The notes beneath the pieces are model-generated. The model saw only the letters and a list, made by a program, of their open reading frames with translations, did not search any database and had not been told where the DNA came from. Source: CBDFLD01 sp965249005 (GTDB taxonomy: Bacteria; Acidobacteriota; UBA6911). From it: a DNA stretch of 64,000 nucleotides. Shown piece by piece: positions 1 through 8,243 of this stretch. The stretch is from positions 363,329 to 427,328 of the forward strand of contig CBDFLD010000016.1 of assembly GCA_965249005.1 (NCBI GenBank). Reading direction: 5' to 3'. The translations under genes and the position numbers were made by a program. Each line of letters opens with the position of its first letter. Positions within the stretch are counted from its first letter, which is position 1.

Positions 1-83
1 TCCAGCCTCGAACAGTTCCGAATCTGCCGAGCACCGTCAAGGACACTCATCACAATATGAATAAAATGAATTCTAGTGAATTA

Positions 84-634
84 CCCTCGCCTGAAGGCGA
101 GGGCTTCGGTCGTCGGCTGAAGCCGACTAAAGGCCTCGCCTCATAGAATGGCCTATTCCGTTATCTTAAAGTCCCGGTCCTCCTGGGGCTCGACACCTTG
201 TTGCTCAATGTACTGCTTGATCACTTCGTCCGTCACATTTCCTGTCGTACACACAAAGTACCCTCGTGCCCACAGGTGCCGGCCCCAGAACTCCCTTTGC
301 ACCGACCTATATTCCCTCATTAGATGGTGACTGCTCTTCCCCTTCACGGCCTGCATGATTCGGCTCGGCGACACCTGCGGCGGCATGCTCAACATCAAGT
401 GCACATGATCTGGACTCACATTCCCTTTCACAATCACCACATCCTCAGATGCACAGATCTCTCGGATCAGCTCTCTTGTCCTTCTGGCTATGTCCCCCTT
501 CAGGACCGGCTTGCGGTACTTCGTGATAAACACAAAGTGATATTGCAGCTCATAGACTGTGTGCGATCCTTTCCGGTATCTCGGCATGCATCATTGTACC
601 GCAAGCCTCCTAAAGGCTTCGCCTGAAGGCGAGG
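84..634 (-). mobile_element. IS200/IS605-family element with terminal hairpins
   Basis: The transposase gene is flanked by small imperfect palindromes of the kind that TnpA of IS200 recognises. On the left a perfect 8-bp stem with loop tgaa lies at 84-103, followed by a second hairpin at 112-127. On the right a similar stem, also with loop tgaa, lies at 617-634. The outer ends cannot be fixed, because these elements make no target duplication, so the boundaries are approximate. Confidence 0.7.
153..587 (-). CDS. tnpA: IS200/IS605-family transposase (HUH/Y1 type)
   Basis: A 144-residue single-strand transposase of the Y1_Tnp family, the usual length for IS200 TnpA. The HUH metal-binding motif is visible in 'DHVHLML' at about residue 60. 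The C-terminal helix carries the likely nucleophile Tyr in 'VIKQYIEQQ'. The N-terminal 'YHFVFITKYRKPVL' is a hallmark of the family. The enzyme would excise and insert the element as a single-stranded circle. No TnpB partner is present, so this is an IS200-like solo element. The frame is intact and the hairpins on both sides remain, so it may still be mobile. Confidence 0.9.
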   Translation of the reverse strand: MPRYRKGSHTVYELQYHFVFITKYRKPVLKGDIARRTRELIREICASEDVVIVKGNVSPDHVHLMLSMPPQVSPSRIMQAVKGKSSHHLMREYRSVQREFWGRHLWARGYFVCTTGNVTDEVIKQYIEQQGVEPQEDRDFKITE

Positions 635-780
635 GATTTCACCCATCCCCGAGTGGGACATTAAAAATATGTTATCTATGTTTTAATCCTGCAAGCATTC
701 TGGTCCGATTCTTGTTCATAGACCCGTAAAGGCGGGTTACCGAGCGGCCTGCTGGCCCACAGTATCCTGCGCAAGTCGTC

Positions 781-1653
781 ATGCGATTATTCACTGCCGT
801 TACATTCATTCTTCTAAACTTGGCCCCGTCTACCGGCAAGGTGGTTCTGAAGACCGGTATCGAAGGTGTCCGTTTCTCTCTCGACGGGACTTTCGTATCG
901 ACGACCGATGCCGAGGGCAAACTCGTGATGGAGGGTTTTCCGTCTGGCAGATTCAACTACGCGCTCGAGAAGTCCGGCTTTCGGCCAATTCAGGGGACCT
1001 TCGATGTTTCGGTCGACCAAGCAAGCATCATTGAAGTAAAGATGGTGGCACGGGTCTCGGCACCAAGCGAGAGCAAAGAGAAACCGCGACCGACACCGCG
1101 GGCATCTTTGACTTCCCCCAAGGCACACTCCGATCCCCACCAGACGGCAGACGGCTCGTCTTTGCGACCGGTTCCGGATAACACAAATCTTGCAAATCTT
1201 GCAAATCTTGCGGATGTTGGGGATGTCGCGGAAGCGGTGCATCCCATTGAGGCGCGTCCCTCTTCGGGGGCTCCCAACGTCATCGAACCTACGGAGCAAC
1301 CTTCCAGCGTGGCCGGGATCTTGCTAGGGCTCCTGGGGGTGCTCTCACTTGCTGCATTCTTGATTTGGACGCAACGGCAAAAGGCGTCTCATTCTGGTCA
1401 GAGAATCGAGCGACTTGCGGCCGCGGTAGATCCGCTCTCGATTTGTCCGGAGCCGTCGACGGAAGACAAACTCGTTCCGGTCAAAGAAAGACCGGAATTC
1501 ATTGATCAGATCCGCCGCCGTGAAGAACTCATCAAGGCCGGATTCGTCGGCGATCAGACCAAGAGCTTTGATCGCGACGAGGCGGCCGAGAGAGAGAAAG
1601 AAATCGTGATTGTGCTGCCGAAGGAAGCCTATAGATACGAAGAAGAGCTTTAG
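781..1653 (+). CDS. Exported PEGA-like protein with one membrane helix
   Basis: A 290-residue protein that I cannot assign to a named family. It begins with a short signal-like hydrophobic stretch (residues 4-15). A beta-rich segment follows ('GKVVLKTGIEGVRFSLDG ... GRFNYALEKSGFRPIQG') that resembles PEGA / carboxypeptidase-regulatory-like domains of surface proteins. Residues 95-175 are a low-complexity Pro/Ser/Ala linker. It contains a short tandem repeat, three copies of caaatcttg at 1184-1210, giving N-L-A repeats. One transmembrane helix ('GILLGLLGVLSLAAFLIW', about 179-196) is followed by a charged cytoplasmic tail. It is read in the same direction as the lasso peptide cluster 170 bp downstream, but no link to that pathway can be shown. 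Confidence 0.6.
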   Translation: MRLFTAVTFILLNLAPSTGKVVLKTGIEGVRFSLDGTFVSTTDAEGKLVMEGFPSGRFNYALEKSGFRPIQGTFDVSVDQASIIEVKMVARVSAPSESKEKPRPTPRASLTSPKAHSDPHQTADGSSLRPVPDNTNLANLANLADVGDVAEAVHPIEARPSSGAPNVIEPTEQPSSVAGILLGLLGVLSLAAFLIWTQRQKASHSGQRIERLAAAVDPLSICPEPSTEDKLVPVKERPEFIDQIRRREELIKAGFVGDQTKSFDRDEAAEREKEIVIVLPKEAYRYEEEL

Positions 1654-1825
1654 GCCGTGCTGGAACACGAAAATGCCTTGGTCGGGCCCAGTTGCCCGCG
1701 GACCGTCAATCCACGCAAAAAGGTTGATCCTGGAACTCCGAGCCGAAGATCTGGACGAGCCGCAAAAGGAAACGTCATCGAATTTGCGTGAAAAAGTAAT
1801 GTAACTTTCTAAAAAAAGGCACGAT

Positions 1826-2365
1826 ATGTTCTCCGGAGATTGGCGCCCCGGCAGTTTTGCTAGAGTCCCCACCAATCTCGTGGATACAGAAGTCCTCATC
1901 CGGGGCATGGGACCTCCCAAAATGGACCCTCGAATGGTAGACGGACTGCTTCGCTTCATAGAGCTGGAGAATCAGGACAAGAAACTCTTGTGCTGCTCGT
2001 ATGCCATGGTCGCCGCGGTTCGCTTGGCGTTGTGGTTGCTACCGTTTCGCACGACCCGGGCACTTCTGGACCGCATCCCCCGAAAACGGGAAGACCGGGC
2101 AGTCGCGCCCGAAAGACTGAGCTGGGCTGTCCGGACATCAAGCCGTCGAGTATTGGGGGCGTCTTGCCTGACCCAGGCTCTTGCACTTCTCGTACTTTTG
2201 TCGCGCCAAGGACAGGTAGCACAGCTACGCTTTGGCGTCTGCCAGGACAGGACTCAAGGTTTTCGGGCTCACGCTTGGCTGATACTCAAGGGGAAGATCT
2301 TGATCGGGGAGGAACTCCTGGATCAATACACACCCATCCGCATGCTGGGGAGTGAAGTCCGATGA
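1826..2365 (+). CDS. Lasso peptide B2 protein (leader peptidase, transglutaminase-like)
   Basis: A 179-residue protein with the features of lasso peptide biosynthesis B2 proteins. These are transglutaminase-like cysteine proteases that remove the leader from the precursor. The family region 'VRLALWLLPFRTTRALLDR' is followed by 'ERLSWAVRTSSRRVLGASCLTQALALLVLLSRQG', whose Cys is the expected nucleophile. The catalytic His is in 'GFRAHAWLILKG'. The protein would work with the separate RRE protein at 5401-5700, which delivers the precursor. The stop overlaps the cyclase start (ATGA), so the two are translationally coupled. This is the first gene of the cluster. The 172 bp before it hold no other recognisable gene, and I see no convincing promoter. 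Confidence 0.9.
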   Translation: MFSGDWRPGSFARVPTNLVDTEVLIRGMGPPKMDPRMVDGLLRFIELENQDKKLLCCSYAMVAAVRLALWLLPFRTTRALLDRIPRKREDRAVAPERLSWAVRTSSRRVLGASCLTQALALLVLLSRQGQVAQLRFGVCQDRTQGFRAHAWLILKGKILIGEELLDQYTPIRMLGSEVR

Positions 2366-4224
2366 GCGGGATCGCCGGTGTCTTGTCCATGGACGAACCG
2401 TCGGTCGACCCCGGCATCGTTGCGGTCATGCTGGAGAGACTCGCGCGCAGGGGGCCTGACGGCCAAGGGCTCTGGACACAAGGCTCACTGTCGCTCGGGC
2501 ACCGCATGCTAAAGGTAACTCCGGAATCGATGAACGAGCATCTTCCATTGGTCAAAGACGAGATCGTTCTTACCTGCGACGCACGAATCGACAACCGCAT
2601 CGAGTTGATCCGCGGGCTAAGGCTCCGCTCGGCGCCTGCCGACAGCGAGCTGATTCTGAGAGCCTATCAGGAGTGGGGAGTTCGTTGCCCAGAGAAGCTC
2701 CGGGGAGACTTTGCGTTTGCACTCTGGGACATAAAGAAGAGATGTTTCTTCGCCGCGCGAGATCGGATTGGGATAAAGCCCCTGTACTACGTATTGAATT
2801 CGAAGACCTTCGGCGTGGCCTCCGAAATATCCCCTTTGTTCGAAATCCCGAACGTTGCAAAAAGGCCCGACGTGGATTCTCTGAACGAATTCCTGGACCT
2901 CACGGTTGTGCCGGCGGACCGGACGCTCTATGACGGATTACGCCGGCTTCCGCCCGGACATACTCTGGTCCTGCAAGGCGGTCGAATGAGGCTGGATCGC
3001 TACTGGGCGCCAAATCCTCAGCTGGAGATGCGCCAGCCCAGCCTGTCGCAACATGCGGAGGAGTTTCGCGATCTCTTCTCAGAGGCAGTTGCGGCACAGA
3101 TGCGAACATCGTCTGGGGTGGGGTGTCTGCTGAGCGGAGGTCTCGATTCATCCTCTGTTCTTTGCGTGGCAGCGGATGCGGCACCGGCTTCCGAGGCGCC
3201 GGCCGCATTCTCGATGATCTTCGATTCACTCGGCTGCGACGAGCGGGAGTTCATCCAAGAGGTGACGCGAAAGACCGACGTTCCGAGCTATGCGGCCGCC
3301 GTGGACGGGGCCGAGTCGTCGACGCTGCTCCAGAAATACTCCTCGATGTGTCCGGACTGGCCTGTTCGCGGATTCTGCCCTACCGCTATCTGGCCGTTGA
3401 TGGAACTTGCGCGCAAGGGTGGAACACGCGTCATGCTCACGGGACACGGCGGGGATCATGTCGCGGAAGGCAACCTGTCATCCCTGACGGATCTCATGAG
3501 GACAGGTCACGTGTCGGAGCTCTTGAGACAATTGCAGCCCTTTCGCTACGCACCCTCAGTGTGGATGGAATTCGTCATCAAACCGCTTCTGCCAAGGAGC
3601 TTCAAGAACCTGGCTCGGTGGCTGCTTCGCGCCGAAACAACCACCCTGCGCCAAAGCACCCTGCGTGAAAGCACCCTGCGCCAAAGCACCCTGCGCCAAA
3701 GCACCCTGCGCAAAAGATCGAATAGAGCGTTAGAGGGAGAGCGATCCGATCCATGGACACGGAACGGGAGCCACTTTGCGCACCAAGAGGCCCTGGCCCT
3801 GTTGTCGCCGAGTACGAGCCTGTGGCTCGATGGTTATTGGGATGTTCTGGGCAGCCTATTTGGGATGGAGTTCCGGCACCCCTTTTTCGACTCTCGACTC
3901 ATCGAGTACCTCCTGACGATTCCTCCGCAAGAGAAACTCTGGGGAGGACAGACCAAGGTCCTCTTGCGAGAAGGAATGGATGGAATTCTCCCCGAACAAG
4001 TGCGTAACCGAACCGGAAAAGCGGAATTTTCACCTCTCGTAGAACACCAGCTCAAGCGCCTACCGTCACCTGCCATACGATCTCTTCGCCTGGCGCAGGA
4101 CGGCTTTGTCAACCGAGAAAGACTTGCAACACTCAACGGCGGATCGAAGCCTGGCCAGAGCAACAGCATCTCGCTATGGCCGGTTCTGTGTTTGGACGCC
4201 TGGTATGAAGCCAACTTCAATTGA
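2362..4224 (+). CDS. Lasso peptide cyclase (C protein, asparagine synthetase B-like)
   Basis: A 620-residue homologue of glutamine-dependent asparagine synthetase, here the macrolactam-forming lasso cyclase. It would adenylate the Asp side chain of the core and let the Gly1 amine attack. The N-terminal amidotransferase-like domain is complete but begins M-S-G-I-A-G. The Cys2 nucleophile of true AsnB is Ser here, so glutaminase activity is not expected. This favours the cyclase role. The synthetase domain has the PPi-loop 'LLSGGLDSSSV' (about 255-265) and 'MLTGHGGDHVAEG' (about 357). An unusual insertion of five T-L-R-x-S repeats occurs at about residues 428-452, encoded by a 15-bp DNA repeat. 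The gene overlaps B2 by four bases and is followed after 19 bp by the precursor gene. Confidence 0.92.
   Translation: MSGIAGVLSMDEPSVDPGIVAVMLERLARRGPDGQGLWTQGSLSLGHRMLKVTPESMNEHLPLVKDEIVLTCDARIDNRIELIRGLRLRSAPADSELILRAYQEWGVRCPEKLRGDFAFALWDIKKRCFFAARDRIGIKPLYYVLNSKTFGVASEISPLFEIPNVAKRPDVDSLNEFLDLTVVPADRTLYDGLRRLPPGHTLVLQGGRMRLDRYWAPNPQLEMRQPSLSQHAEEFRDLFSEAVAAQMRTSSGVGCLLSGGLDSSSVLCVAADAAPASEAPAAFSMIFDSLGCDEREFIQEVTRKTDVPSYAAAVDGAESSTLLQKYSSMCPDWPVRGFCPTAIWPLMELARKGGTRVMLTGHGGDHVAEGNLSSLTDLMRTGHVSELLRQLQPFRYAPSVWMEFVIKPLLPRSFKNLARWLLRAETTTLRQSTLRESTLRQSTLRQSTLRKRSNRALEGERSDPWTRNGSHFAHQEALALLSPSTSLWLDGYWDVLGSLFGMEFRHPFFDSRLIEYLLTIPPQEKLWGGQTKVLLREGMDGILPEQVRNRTGKAEFSPLVEHQLKRLPSPAIRSLRLAQDGFVNRERLATLNGGSKPGQSNSISLWPVLCLDAWYEANFN
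3643..3717 (+). repeat. Five-fold 15-bp tandem repeat inside the cyclase gene
   Basis: Five head-to-tail units of accctgcgccaaagc. Units 1, 3 and 4 are identical, unit 2 differs at two bases and unit 5 at two or three. The unit length is a multiple of three, so the frame is kept and the protein gains T-L-R-(Q/E/K)-(S/R) repeats. The repeat lies in a poorly conserved linker of the synthetase domain, so copy number could vary without loss of the gene. Confidence 0.95.
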
Positions 4225-4243
4225 AACAAGGAGCGAATCACCC

Positions 4244-4423
4244 ATGGAAAAGCAAAACCCTAAGGATATTACGGTAGAGGAACAAGAAAAGACCAGTCCG
4301 TCTCAGCAGAAGGAATACACGACTCCACAGCTGACAGAATACGGAAAAGTCGCCCAGGTCACCGGTGGACGTCCGGGCACGACGCGTGACTTCGGCGGGA
4401 CTTCTCCAGCCTTCCCCGGATAG
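4244..4423 (+). CDS. Lasso peptide precursor (A)
   Basis: A 59-residue precursor peptide, too small for most gene callers. AAGGAG at 4228-4233 lies ten bases before the ATG, directly after the cyclase stop. The leader contains the RRE recognition motif Y25-x2-P28-x-L30-x3-G34-x5-T40 exactly as known in lasso precursors. Placing T40 at the conserved penultimate leader position gives the core G42-G59, GRPGTTRDFGGTSPAFPG. In this core Gly1 and Asp8 would form an eight-residue ring, leaving a ten-residue tail with Phe9 and Phe16 as possible steric plugs. If cleavage is one residue earlier (G41), the ring is nine residues with Asp9. Two Arg (2 and 7) lie inside the ring, and Thr12/Ser13 lie in the tail. 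The C-terminus is Pro-Gly. Confidence 0.9.
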   Translation: MEKQNPKDITVEEQEKTSPSQQKEYTTPQLTEYGKVAQVTGGRPGTTRDFGGTSPAFPG

Positions 4424-4442
4424 CGCCGGAGTTTGCCGACAC

Positions 4443-5345
4443 GTGATCGCAAAGCTAATCCGGAAAAAACGCCAGGCGTACTGGGCCTCGCTTGAGAGTG
4501 ATCTGCCCCTAGGAACCCTTCCCGTTGGAGCCTCTGATCTGAGCACAACGGTCCGGATCCGAAGAACGGAGCACTCCAGACCGGCCCAAGGCACATTGGA
4601 CCGCATGGAATGCTTCGTACAAGGGAGGCACCTCCTCGCCACGGGAAAGAGCGATCGCTGTCTCACAATCGATGGCGTCGGAGAGTTCTTTCTCGGCCAG
4701 GGTATGCAAGAGATCCAGTACCGTCACTTCCCGGGCGGCACCTCCAAGTTGATCGGCTACTGGCTTCTCCACTCCGTTCTACCCTTCCACCTTTTCTCCC
4801 AACGTAGTTTGGAGTTTCTTCATGCCAGCGCGGTTGCGATCGGAAGATTGTCGGCGGCATTCTTGGCGCCCTCTCATGGTGGGAAGTCCACACTTGCGGA
4901 GTACTTCGTGCGGAGGGGCCACCCACTAATCACTGATGACAAGCTGGGAATACTGCAGTCCAACGGACAGTACCTGGCTGTGCCGGGAGTTCCCTTTCTT
5001 CGTCCCTATCGGAGATCCGAGGACCTGGGGTATCGCATCGAGAACTTTGCACGGGAGCCTCTTCCGCTTGGAACCTTGTACGTACTCCAAGCCAAGGATC
5101 CCGAAGCTCCGATCAAGATCAGGGAACATTCCCCTGCCGAGGCATCATGGGCCTTGACACAAAACTGGGAGTTTCGAATCGCGTCTAGAATCAAGGAGCG
5201 TTTCGAATACTTCGCCGACCTGGTGGCATGCACAAGGGTATGCAGCATCGAAATCCCGCGAGACCCAGCCCGGTTGCCCCAAGTCTACACCGCCGTTTGC
5301 CAAGACCTGGACGGATTGAAACAGCCTTCTGCTCAAGCCATCTGA
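4443..5345 (+). CDS. HPr-kinase-like lasso peptide tailoring kinase
   Basis: About 300 residues from a GTG start at 4443. An ATG at 4365 in the same frame lies inside the precursor core and is rejected. The P-loop 'APSHGGKST' lies at about residue 142-150. It is followed by 'RRGHPLITDDKLGI', matching the Walker A and Asp-Asp region of HPr kinase/phosphorylase. The HPr-specific C-terminal region of the true enzyme is absent. Relatives in lasso clusters (for example PadeK of paeninodin) phosphorylate a C-terminal Ser of the precursor. Here the precursor ends in Pro-Gly, so the acceptor is uncertain, with Ser13 or Thr12 of the core as candidates. The gene sits between the precursor and the B1 gene in the same direction, which supports a tailoring role. 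Confidence 0.8.
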   Translation: MIAKLIRKKRQAYWASLESDLPLGTLPVGASDLSTTVRIRRTEHSRPAQGTLDRMECFVQGRHLLATGKSDRCLTIDGVGEFFLGQGMQEIQYRHFPGGTSKLIGYWLLHSVLPFHLFSQRSLEFLHASAVAIGRLSAAFLAPSHGGKSTLAEYFVRRGHPLITDDKLGILQSNGQYLAVPGVPFLRPYRRSEDLGYRIENFAREPLPLGTLYVLQAKDPEAPIKIREHSPAEASWALTQNWEFRIASRIKERFEYFADLVACTRVCSIEIPRDPARLPQVYTAVCQDLDGLKQPSAQAI

Positions 5346-5400
5346 GCTCATTTCGTCCAAGAAGGGAATCCTTTACCGTCCACTCTGAACAGGAGCTGCA

Positions 5401-5700
5401 ATGTCACCGAATCTCGAATCCAGAGTTGAAATCGCACCGGAGATTGTCTACCAAAAAGTCGGCGAGGAAACCGTATTCCTGAACCTTCACACCGGCTTCT
5501 ACTACGGTCTCGACTCAGTAGGAAGTCGCTTCTGGGAATTGCTGTCGGATCAGAGGGCTCCGATGCTGAGCGAGGTTCTCGAGGCAATCACCCGAGAATA
5601 TGATGCTCCCACCGACAGGATCCAGATGGACATTCTGGAACTGGTGGAAAACCTTCATGCCAAAGGGCTGGTCACGCTGCCGACAGAGGCCGACTCGTAA
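5401..5700 (+). CDS. Lasso peptide B1 protein (PqqD-like RRE)
   Basis: A 99-residue PqqD-family RiPP recognition element. It shows the expected wHTH pattern: 'VYQKVGEETVFLNLHTGFYYGLDSVGSRFWELL', then 'EVLEAITREYDAPTDRIQMDILELVENLHAKGLV'. Such B1 proteins bind the leader motif around Tyr25-Thr40 of the precursor and present it to the B2 protease and the cyclase. The start ATG has AGGAG about nine bases upstream. It follows the kinase by 55 bp and precedes the methyltransferase start by four bases, so it is clearly part of the cluster transcript. Confidence 0.9.
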   Translation: MSPNLESRVEIAPEIVYQKVGEETVFLNLHTGFYYGLDSVGSRFWELLSDQRAPMLSEVLEAITREYDAPTDRIQMDILELVENLHAKGLVTLPTEADS

Positions 5701-5704
5701 ACAA

Positions 5705-6385
5705 ATGAATATTCTCAATCGCGAAACGGTCCTGAAGCGCTGCTCAGAGCTGCGTATCCGCCTCGATCCAGGCAACCGCCTTCAAATATCGAACGACCGT
5801 CATCGGATCGAATGTCGGGGACAGGGACTTTCGATCCTCGAGGTCTTCGCTCACCCGACGAGCGTCGGCGAGGCGATCCAGAAGCTGGGCACGAACCTCC
5901 CGGGTAGCCAGGCATTCGTAGACCTTGTCAACATGATCATGGAGCTCCACCAGGCCGGAATCCTGGAATCGATCGATGGACGAACTTCGCCCCCGGATCC
6001 CGAGCCCGCCGGATTTGGCGCACCGCAGATCCACGTCCAGATGCTCAACGACCGGGAGCGAACTGCCAAGTACATCCAAGCCATCCGCGAGGTTGTCCGA
6101 GAAGGCGATGTCGTGGTCGAGATCGGCACCGGCACGGGAGTGCTATCGGTGGCAGCAGCCCAAGCGGGCGCACGGCATGTCTATACAATTGAGGAAACCG
6201 GGATCGCAGATGGTGCGGAAGCCGTATTTGCGGCAAACAATCTGCAGAATCAGATTACGCTGGTACGCGGAAGATCCACCCAGGTACAGATACCCGAACG
6301 AGCGGATGTCCTGGTCAGTGAGGTAATCGGAAACGAGCCTCTGGCTGAAAAGGTCGTCCAGTATACACTGGATGCGCGCACTAGG
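5705..6385 (+). pseudogene. RRE-fused PRMT-like methyltransferase, 5' part (disrupted by IS1380)
   Basis: The first 227 codons of a SAM-dependent methyltransferase. Residues 1-95 look like a second PqqD/RRE-type domain ('LRIRLDPGNRLQISNDRHRI ... AFVDLVNMIMELHQAGIL'). Motif I follows ('VVEIGTGTGVLSVAAAQAG', about 139), then the acidic post-I strand ('HVYTIEE'). The 'ADVLVSEVIGNEPLAEKVV' segment corresponds to the double-E region of protein arginine methyltransferases. At 6385 the frame runs into an IS1380 element. The gene resumes at 8244, and the joined reading frame is 403 codons with no stop. The likely substrate is the lasso precursor or product, whose core has two Arg, but the acceptor residue is an inference. 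As it stands the gene is broken, so the final modification is probably lost in this strain. Confidence 0.85.
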
Positions 6386-8238
6386 CCTTAGTCCAGCGTG
6401 ATTTTTTGCATGAGGAGGAAGAAAAGCCCTGGAACGTGCGCCGTTACGGGATAAAATGCGTTTGATATATTTACAAGACATCCCGAAAGGAGCACATTCC
6501 AGGTGAATAAAAGAAACCACAGAATCCTCCTCCGAGACAAGCAAAATCTTACACGCCGGTTGGAAAGAAATCAGTTTGAGGACCGGTCCGATCCTATGTT
6601 CAAGGACTCCAACACCTACTACGAGATCGCCGAGAGAACGCGCGCCATCGGATCTGGTGGTATCGGAGCCATTCACAAGCTCGTGTGTAAGCTTGGATTG
6701 GACAAAGATATCAACAGAAACATCGTTTTGCTCAAGTACCACTTTCCTTACTGGGAATCCGATCATGTACTGAACATCGCATACAACGTCTTGTCGGGTG
6801 GAACCTGTCTCGAAGATATCGAGCGGTTGCGCCAGGATGAGACCTACATGAACGGACTGGGAGCCGAGAGGATTCCGGATCCCACGACGGCTGGAGATTT
6901 CCTCCGTCGTTTCGATGAGGATTGGATCTTCGGACTTCAGGAAACCATCAATGAAACCCGAACCAAGGTGTGGAAGTTGCAGGATGCTTCCTTCCGGAAG
7001 GAGGCCATCATCGACGTGGACGGGACCGTCGCCGGAACCTTGGGGGAATGCAAGGAAGGAATGGACATTGCCTACAACGGGATCTGGGGTTACGCACCGT
7101 TGATCGTGACCTTGGCCAATACGAATGAGGTCCTCTATCTGATGAATCGGCCGGGCAACCGTCCCTCTTCCGACGGAGCGGCCGAGTGGATGGACCGGGC
7201 AATCGATCTGGTGTCGTCGGTGTTTACGAAGGTCTGGCTTCGGGGCGACACGGATTTCTCGCTGACGAGAAACTTCGATCGCTGGGACGAGCGGGTTGGT
7301 TTTGTCTTTGGTTATGACGCCAAGCCGAACCTGGTCGGGATGGCCGATGCCCTGCCGGAGAGACAATGGAAACCGCTCGAGCGGCCTCCTCGTTATGAGG
7401 TCAAGAGCGAAGAACGGCGCCGTCCGGAAAACGTCAAAGAACAAGTAATCAAGGAGAGAGAATTCAAGAACATCCGCCTGCAGAGCGAGCAGGTCGCCGA
7501 GTTTGACTATCGTCCCGGACACTGTAAGAAAACCTATCGCATGGTTGTGGTTCGGAAGAACCTCACGATCGAAAAGGGGGAGCACCGGCTGTTTGATGAG
7601 GTCCGGTACTTCTTCTACATCACCAACGATCGGGAGATGACGATGGGAGAAGTGGTCCTTTTTGCCAACGATCGCTGCAACCAGGAAAACGTCATCGGTC
7701 AGCTCAAGAGTGGAGTGAACGCCTTGAGGATGCCTTCGGACAGTCTGGTATCGAACTGGGCCTACATGGTCATCGCATCGCTGGCGTGGAATCTGAAGGC
7801 CTGGTATGGCCTGGTGACGCAGGCGCCGACAGTACGTCGTGATATCTTGAGGATGGAGTTCAAACGCTTCCTGGTGAACTTTGTGCAAATACCCTGTCAG
7901 ATTGTAAGAACCGGTCGTCGCCTCGTTTACAGGATATTGGCCTATAGCAAGCATCTCGAAACCTTTTTGGCGACGTTCGACTATATCAGGCAACTCAGGT
8001 TTACTTGAAGGCGCCTCGCCGGCGGGTGAGCCCGTACCCCCGGCGGAGCAAGAGTGGCGGGCGAAAGGAAGGGCATAACAGAGACAAACAAGATCAAGTG
8101 ATCCAGACAACCAATGGAAGGTTTGTCTCTTGTGTTTCTCTTTGCTTTCCCTGTTACGCACAAGGAGCTGAAATCCACGAGATATTCGGAAAAGGCAAAC
8201 GATTTTCCGAGCGAGCTCATACCTCGCTTATTTTGGGA
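6386..8238 (+). mobile_element. IS1380-family insertion sequence, intact copy (1853 bp)
   Basis: The element is bounded by a 5-bp direct repeat, ctagg, at 6381-6385 and 8239-8243. A second copy at 55375-57004 has the same ends with its own repeat ctagc, which fixes the element borders. The two copies are nearly identical: I see one internal substitution at 6469, a difference in the last base, and the deletion in copy 2. Transposition was therefore recent. Terminal inverted repeats are weak (left ccttagtcc, right reading inward cccaaaat). Behind the transposase lies a 230-bp non-coding tail, which contains a long imperfect palindrome around 8085-8160 (agagacaaacaag ... cttgtgtttctctt). Confidence 0.92.
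6503..8008 (+). CDS. IS1380-family transposase
   Basis: A 501-residue DDE transposase, full length for IS1380. It starts at GTG 6503 with GGAG upstream. Characteristic stretches are 'HVLNIAYNVLSGGTCLEDIE', 'RIPDPTTAGDFLRRF', a first catalytic Asp in 'IIDVDGTVAG', a second in 'WLRGDTDFSLT', and the C-terminal 'NQENVIGQLKSG' with the Glu. The frame is complete, so this copy could be the active source for the defective one near 56 kb. It lies inside the lasso cluster methyltransferase gene and is read in the same direction as the cluster. Confidence 0.92.
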   Translation: MNKRNHRILLRDKQNLTRRLERNQFEDRSDPMFKDSNTYYEIAERTRAIGSGGIGAIHKLVCKLGLDKDINRNIVLLKYHFPYWESDHVLNIAYNVLSGGTCLEDIERLRQDETYMNGLGAERIPDPTTAGDFLRRFDEDWIFGLQETINETRTKVWKLQDASFRKEAIIDVDGTVAGTLGECKEGMDIAYNGIWGYAPLIVTLANTNEVLYLMNRPGNRPSSDGAAEWMDRAIDLVSSVFTKVWLRGDTDFSLTRNFDRWDERVGFVFGYDAKPNLVGMADALPERQWKPLERPPRYEVKSEERRRPENVKEQVIKEREFKNIRLQSEQVAEFDYRPGHCKKTYRMVVVRKNLTIEKGEHRLFDEVRYFFYITNDREMTMGEVVLFANDRCNQENVIGQLKSGVNALRMPSDSLVSNWAYMVIASLAWNLKAWYGLVTQAPTVRRDILRMEFKRFLVNFVQIPCQIVRTGRRLVYRILAYSKHLETFLATFDYIRQLRFT

Positions 8239-8243
8239 CTAGG

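Noticed and set aside
3643..3717. CRISPR-like repeat
   Set aside because: Units are directly adjacent without spacers and lie in a coding frame. The same applies to the 126-bp array at 57109-57740.
4365..4442. Earlier ATG start for the lasso kinase
   Set aside because: It would place the kinase start inside the precursor core region in another frame; a GTG at 4443 just after the precursor stop fits better.
6143..8161. A 672-codon open frame on the minus strand across the IS1380 element (and its shorter twin at 55377-56927)
   Set aside because: It is antisense to an obvious transposase, crosses the IS border and has no family features; the codon usage of the real gene keeps the opposite frame open.
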